Positions 5,952-7,664 of a stretch of 7,664 nt of DNA are shown one piece after another (within the stretch, counting starts at the first letter, position 1; each line of letters starts with the position of its first letter). Position numbers and translations under genes: made by a program. Under the pieces are notes generated by a model, which had not been told where the DNA came from, made no database searches, and saw nothing but the letters and a program-made list of their open reading frames with translations. Source of the DNA: an uncultured Comamonadaceae bacterium (GTDB lineage: Bacteria; Pseudomonadota; Gammaproteobacteria; Burkholderiales; Burkholderiaceae_C); the NCBI GenBank assembly GCA_937893415.1, contig CALBWZ010000400.1, positions 1 to 7,664 of the forward strand, in the 5' to 3' direction.

Positions 5952-7028
5952 ATGAACCGCAATGAATGGATACAGCAAGCCCACCGCCTAGAAGCAAGCG
6001 GACAGGCGTTTGCATTGGTAAGTGTGTTGCGTGCACAAGTTCCCACGTCTGCCAAAGCAGGGGATAAAGCTGTGGTGACTGCTGATGGAAAAATTCACGG
6101 CTGGATTGGTGGTGGATGCGCGCAGCCGGCAGTTATAAAAACTGTTCGACTGGCACTACAAGATGGACAGCCTCGCACCATTCGCATTACGCCTGCTGAC
6201 GAGTCGCAAGAACGTAGCTTAGGCGATGTGTTGGAATTTGGTATGACGTGCCATTCTGGTGGCACCTTGGAACTGTTCGTTGATCCAGTGCTGCAGGCGC
6301 CAGAGTTGGTGGTGATAGGCGACTCGCCAGTGGCTCGTAGCCTTGTGAGCTTGGCACCTAGGCTTGGGCTGCGTGTGGTGGTGGTTGCCAACGATGCTCA
6401 GGCACATGATTTTCCAGATGCAAGCGTCGTATTGTCGCAAGACGATTCCAGCAGTGTCAGTGCACAAGTGGCTGCTGGCAGCTTGGTAGTGGTTGCCACA
6501 CAAGGCCGACGCGACATGCAAGGCTTGCAAGCTGCGCTGGCGCTTCAACCCAAGCAGCTGTGGTTTATTGCCAGCGCCCGCAAGGCAAGTGTGTTGTGTG
6601 AGCAGCTGTTAGCCAGCGGGCAGGCTGCTGATCAGGTTGGCCAAATCATCTCGCCAGCTGGTGAGTCTATTGGTGCACAAACACCTGAGGAAATTGCCTT
6701 GTCTGTGCTGGCTTCTGTCGTTGCTTGTAGGCGTATGTCAGCGCCATTGCTTGCTGCAACAGTCGTCTCCGCTATGAGCGAGCTGCCTACTCAAGCCCAC
6801 AAATCAACGCAAGCAACCGTAACATCTAGCCAAATTGGTGGCTGTTGTGGAAGCACTAAGACTACAGCTGGTGAGGCAATTACAACTTCGGATGTTGAGG
6901 CGTTAGAGTTTTCAACGGATTTAGCAAGTTCAACTGTACCGCTTGGTGCCACAGATGCTGCTCTGGACGCTCCAAGGTCTAAGTCAGGTGGTGGTTCAGG
7001 TGGCCAGTCGTCTTGCTGCGGGAGTTAA
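5952..7028 (+). CDS. coxF: XdhC/CoxI-family molybdenum hydroxylase maturation protein (CoxF position)
   Basis: The product has 358 residues. An N-terminal XdhC domain (about 8-75) contains GGGCAQPAV (53-61, Cys56). A second conserved cysteine, Cys100, lies in MTCHSGGTLELF. A Rossmann-type XdhC C-terminal domain spans about 117-262, starting with LVVIGDSPVARSL. Family members bind molybdopterin cofactor and help its sulfuration and insertion. CoxF and CoxI of O. carboxidovorans both belong here, so the symbol rests on position after coxE and could equally be coxI. The core ends near residue 265. An extra Ser/Thr/Ala/Gly-rich tail of about 90 residues follows, with two copies of CCGS, at 298-301 and at the very C-terminus 355-358. 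AGGAG at 5941-5945 sits six bases before ATG 5952, and coxE ends 24 bases upstream. The TAA is in frame with the next gene's ATG. Confidence 0.87.
   Translation: MNRNEWIQQAHRLEASGQAFALVSVLRAQVPTSAKAGDKAVVTADGKIHGWIGGGCAQPAVIKTVRLALQDGQPRTIRITPADESQERSLGDVLEFGMTCHSGGTLELFVDPVLQAPELVVIGDSPVARSLVSLAPRLGLRVVVVANDAQAHDFPDASVVLSQDDSSSVSAQVAAGSLVVVATQGRRDMQGLQAALALQPKQLWFIASARKASVLCEQLLASGQAADQVGQIISPAGESIGAQTPEEIALSVLASVVACRRMSAPLLAATVVSAMSELPTQAHKSTQATVTSSQIGGCCGSTKTTAGEAITTSDVEALEFSTDLASSTVPLGATDAALDAPRSKSGGGSGGQSSCCGS
6843..7025 (+). other. Low-complexity tail of the XdhC-family protein bounded by two CCGS motifs
   Basis: Residues 298-358 form a segment rich in Ser, Thr, Ala and Gly that begins with CCGS (298-301) and ends with CCGS (355-358), each preceded by Gly or Ser residues (IGG and QSS). 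A GGGSGG linker lies just before the second copy. The vicinal cysteines could bind a thiophilic metal such as copper or carry sulfur; this is an inference. Confidence 0.6.
7020..7024 (+). promoter_or_regulatory. Ribosome binding site for the nucleotidyltransferase gene
   Basis: GGGAG in the last sense codons of the XdhC-family gene is seven bases before ATG 7032. It supports separate initiation at 7032 over the later in-frame GTG at 7080. The only comparable site near that GTG, GGAGG at 7056-7060, is 19 bases from it, which is too far. Confidence 0.6.
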
Positions 7029-7031
7029 GCC

Positions 7032-7664
7032 ATGGGCTGCATATTAAAAGGTGGCGGAGGTCTGTACAGCCGTGTCACAGTGGGCGCTGTGTTGCTCGCC
7101 GCTGGCTCTGCGAGTCGTATGGGTCGCCAGCCTAAGTGTCTGCTCGAACTAGGCGGTGTACCCCTTATCACACGCCAGCTGATTGCCTTATCGGGTGCAG
7201 GCGTTGATGAGGTGGTTGTGGTGCTTGGTCACTACAGCGATCAGATTGAATCAGTTGTGCAAAACTTCCCCATTTCCGTCGTATACAACCCCAATCCGGA
7301 TGATGGGCAAGTCTCATCGCTGCGTATTGGCTTGCAAGCTTTGTCGCCAAAGCTTGATGCCGTCGTTGTGGGGCTGGCTGATCAACCGCTGATCAACGCG
7401 CAAGACATCAATGACCTCGTTGCGGCCTATAAACAACGTCCAGAATTGTCTGAGGTTGTACAGCCAACGGTGGGCGGTTTACCAGGAAATCCGGTGATGT
7501 TCACCGCACAAGTGCGCGAGGACATACTGACAGACCATGCTAATGTTGGCTGTAAGCAGTGGCAAAGTGCCAACCCAAGTCGAGTTTATGCTTGGGATAC
7601 AAGCAACGAGCGCTACCGTATTGACTTGGATACGCCTGAAGATATAGCGGCATTTGCGAAGCGC
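7032..7664 (+). CDS. MobA/MocA-like molybdenum cofactor nucleotidyltransferase, 3' end missing
   Basis: 211 codons are visible without a stop, close to the full family length of about 200. The nucleotide-binding signature LLAAGSASRMG is at residues 21-31, with Lys35 completing the RMG..PK pattern. GQVSSLRIG is at 92-100, the metal-binding-type GLADQP at 114-119, GLPGNPVMF at 149-157, and the usual ending IDLDTPEDIAAF at 197-208. The LAAG form is more like CTP-using MocA than GTP-using MobA, which shows LAGG. This fits the molybdopterin cytosine dinucleotide of CO dehydrogenase, but nucleotide choice is inferred. The 16 residues before the conserved core (MGCILKGGGG and on) are unusual and Gly-rich, and look like linker sequence. 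The ATG is one codon after the preceding TAA and in the same frame as the XdhC-family gene. The stop should lie just beyond the window edge. Confidence 0.88.
   Translation, partial: MGCILKGGGGLYSRVTVGAVLLAAGSASRMGRQPKCLLELGGVPLITRQLIALSGAGVDEVVVVLGHYSDQIESVVQNFPISVVYNPNPDDGQVSSLRIGLQALSPKLDAVVVGLADQPLINAQDINDLVAAYKQRPELSEVVQPTVGGLPGNPVMFTAQVREDILTDHANVGCKQWQSANPSRVYAWDTSNERYRIDLDTPEDIAAFAKR

Noticed and set aside
7080..7082. GTG 7080 as start of the nucleotidyltransferase
   Set aside because: It would trim the odd 16-residue N-terminus to a standard one, but no ribosome site is well placed before it, whereas ATG 7032 has GGGAG seven bases upstream. It remains possible.

Overview
The window is a stretch of one tightly packed, single-strand (+) operon for an aerobic (form I) carbon monoxide dehydrogenase. 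Order: coxM (3' end only, 1-126), coxS (160-645), coxL (673-3084), coxG (3137-3748), coxD (3751-4725, or from 3745), coxE (4731-5927), an XdhC-family gene taken as coxF (5952-7028), and a MobA/MocA-like nucleotidyltransferase (7032 to the window end, stop not reached). All reading frames are intact. The operon starts before and probably continues past the window, so neither its main promoter nor its final terminator is visible.

The decisive diagnostic is in CoxL: the active-site loop at residues 382-388 reads AYRCSFR, the form I signature that supplies the copper-binding cysteine (Cys385 here). Form II/CoxL-like hydroxylases carry AYRGAGR instead. Gln237 and Glu757 match the other two catalytic residues known from Oligotropha carboxidovorans. 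CoxS has all eight cysteines for two [2Fe-2S] clusters, and the coxM fragment is the tail of the FAD subunit. Together M, S and L make the enzyme that oxidises CO to CO2 and passes electrons from Mo/Cu through the FeS clusters to FAD.

The downstream half holds accessory genes. CoxG is a SRPBCC-fold protein with a C-terminal hydrophobic/amphipathic helix, which fits membrane recruitment and quinone hand-over. CoxD (MoxR-type AAA+ ATPase) and CoxE (VWA/MIDAS protein) form the ATPase-VWA pair that matures the CuSMoO2 centre. The XdhC-family protein and the nucleotidyltransferase serve molybdenum cofactor (MCD form) handling. coxG lies between coxL and coxD, unlike the M-S-L-D-E-F-G order of O. 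carboxidovorans.

The organism looks like a proteobacterium: good AGGAGG-type ribosome sites, proteobacterial-type Cox proteins and GC near one half by eye. A lower-GC beta- or gammaproteobacterium is plausible, but this is only an inference. The main non-textbook features are a C-terminal low-complexity tail with two copies of a CCGS motif on the XdhC-family protein, a single in-frame TAA separating that gene from the nucleotidyltransferase gene, a probable TTG start for coxD, and an AT-rich 52-base spacer between coxL and coxG with a possible attenuator hairpin. There is no gene-free stretch longer than 52 bases, and I saw no RNA gene, mobile element, CRISPR array or attachment site. I do not see an entirely new system here. 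It is a recognisable CO dehydrogenase operon with some unusual details.
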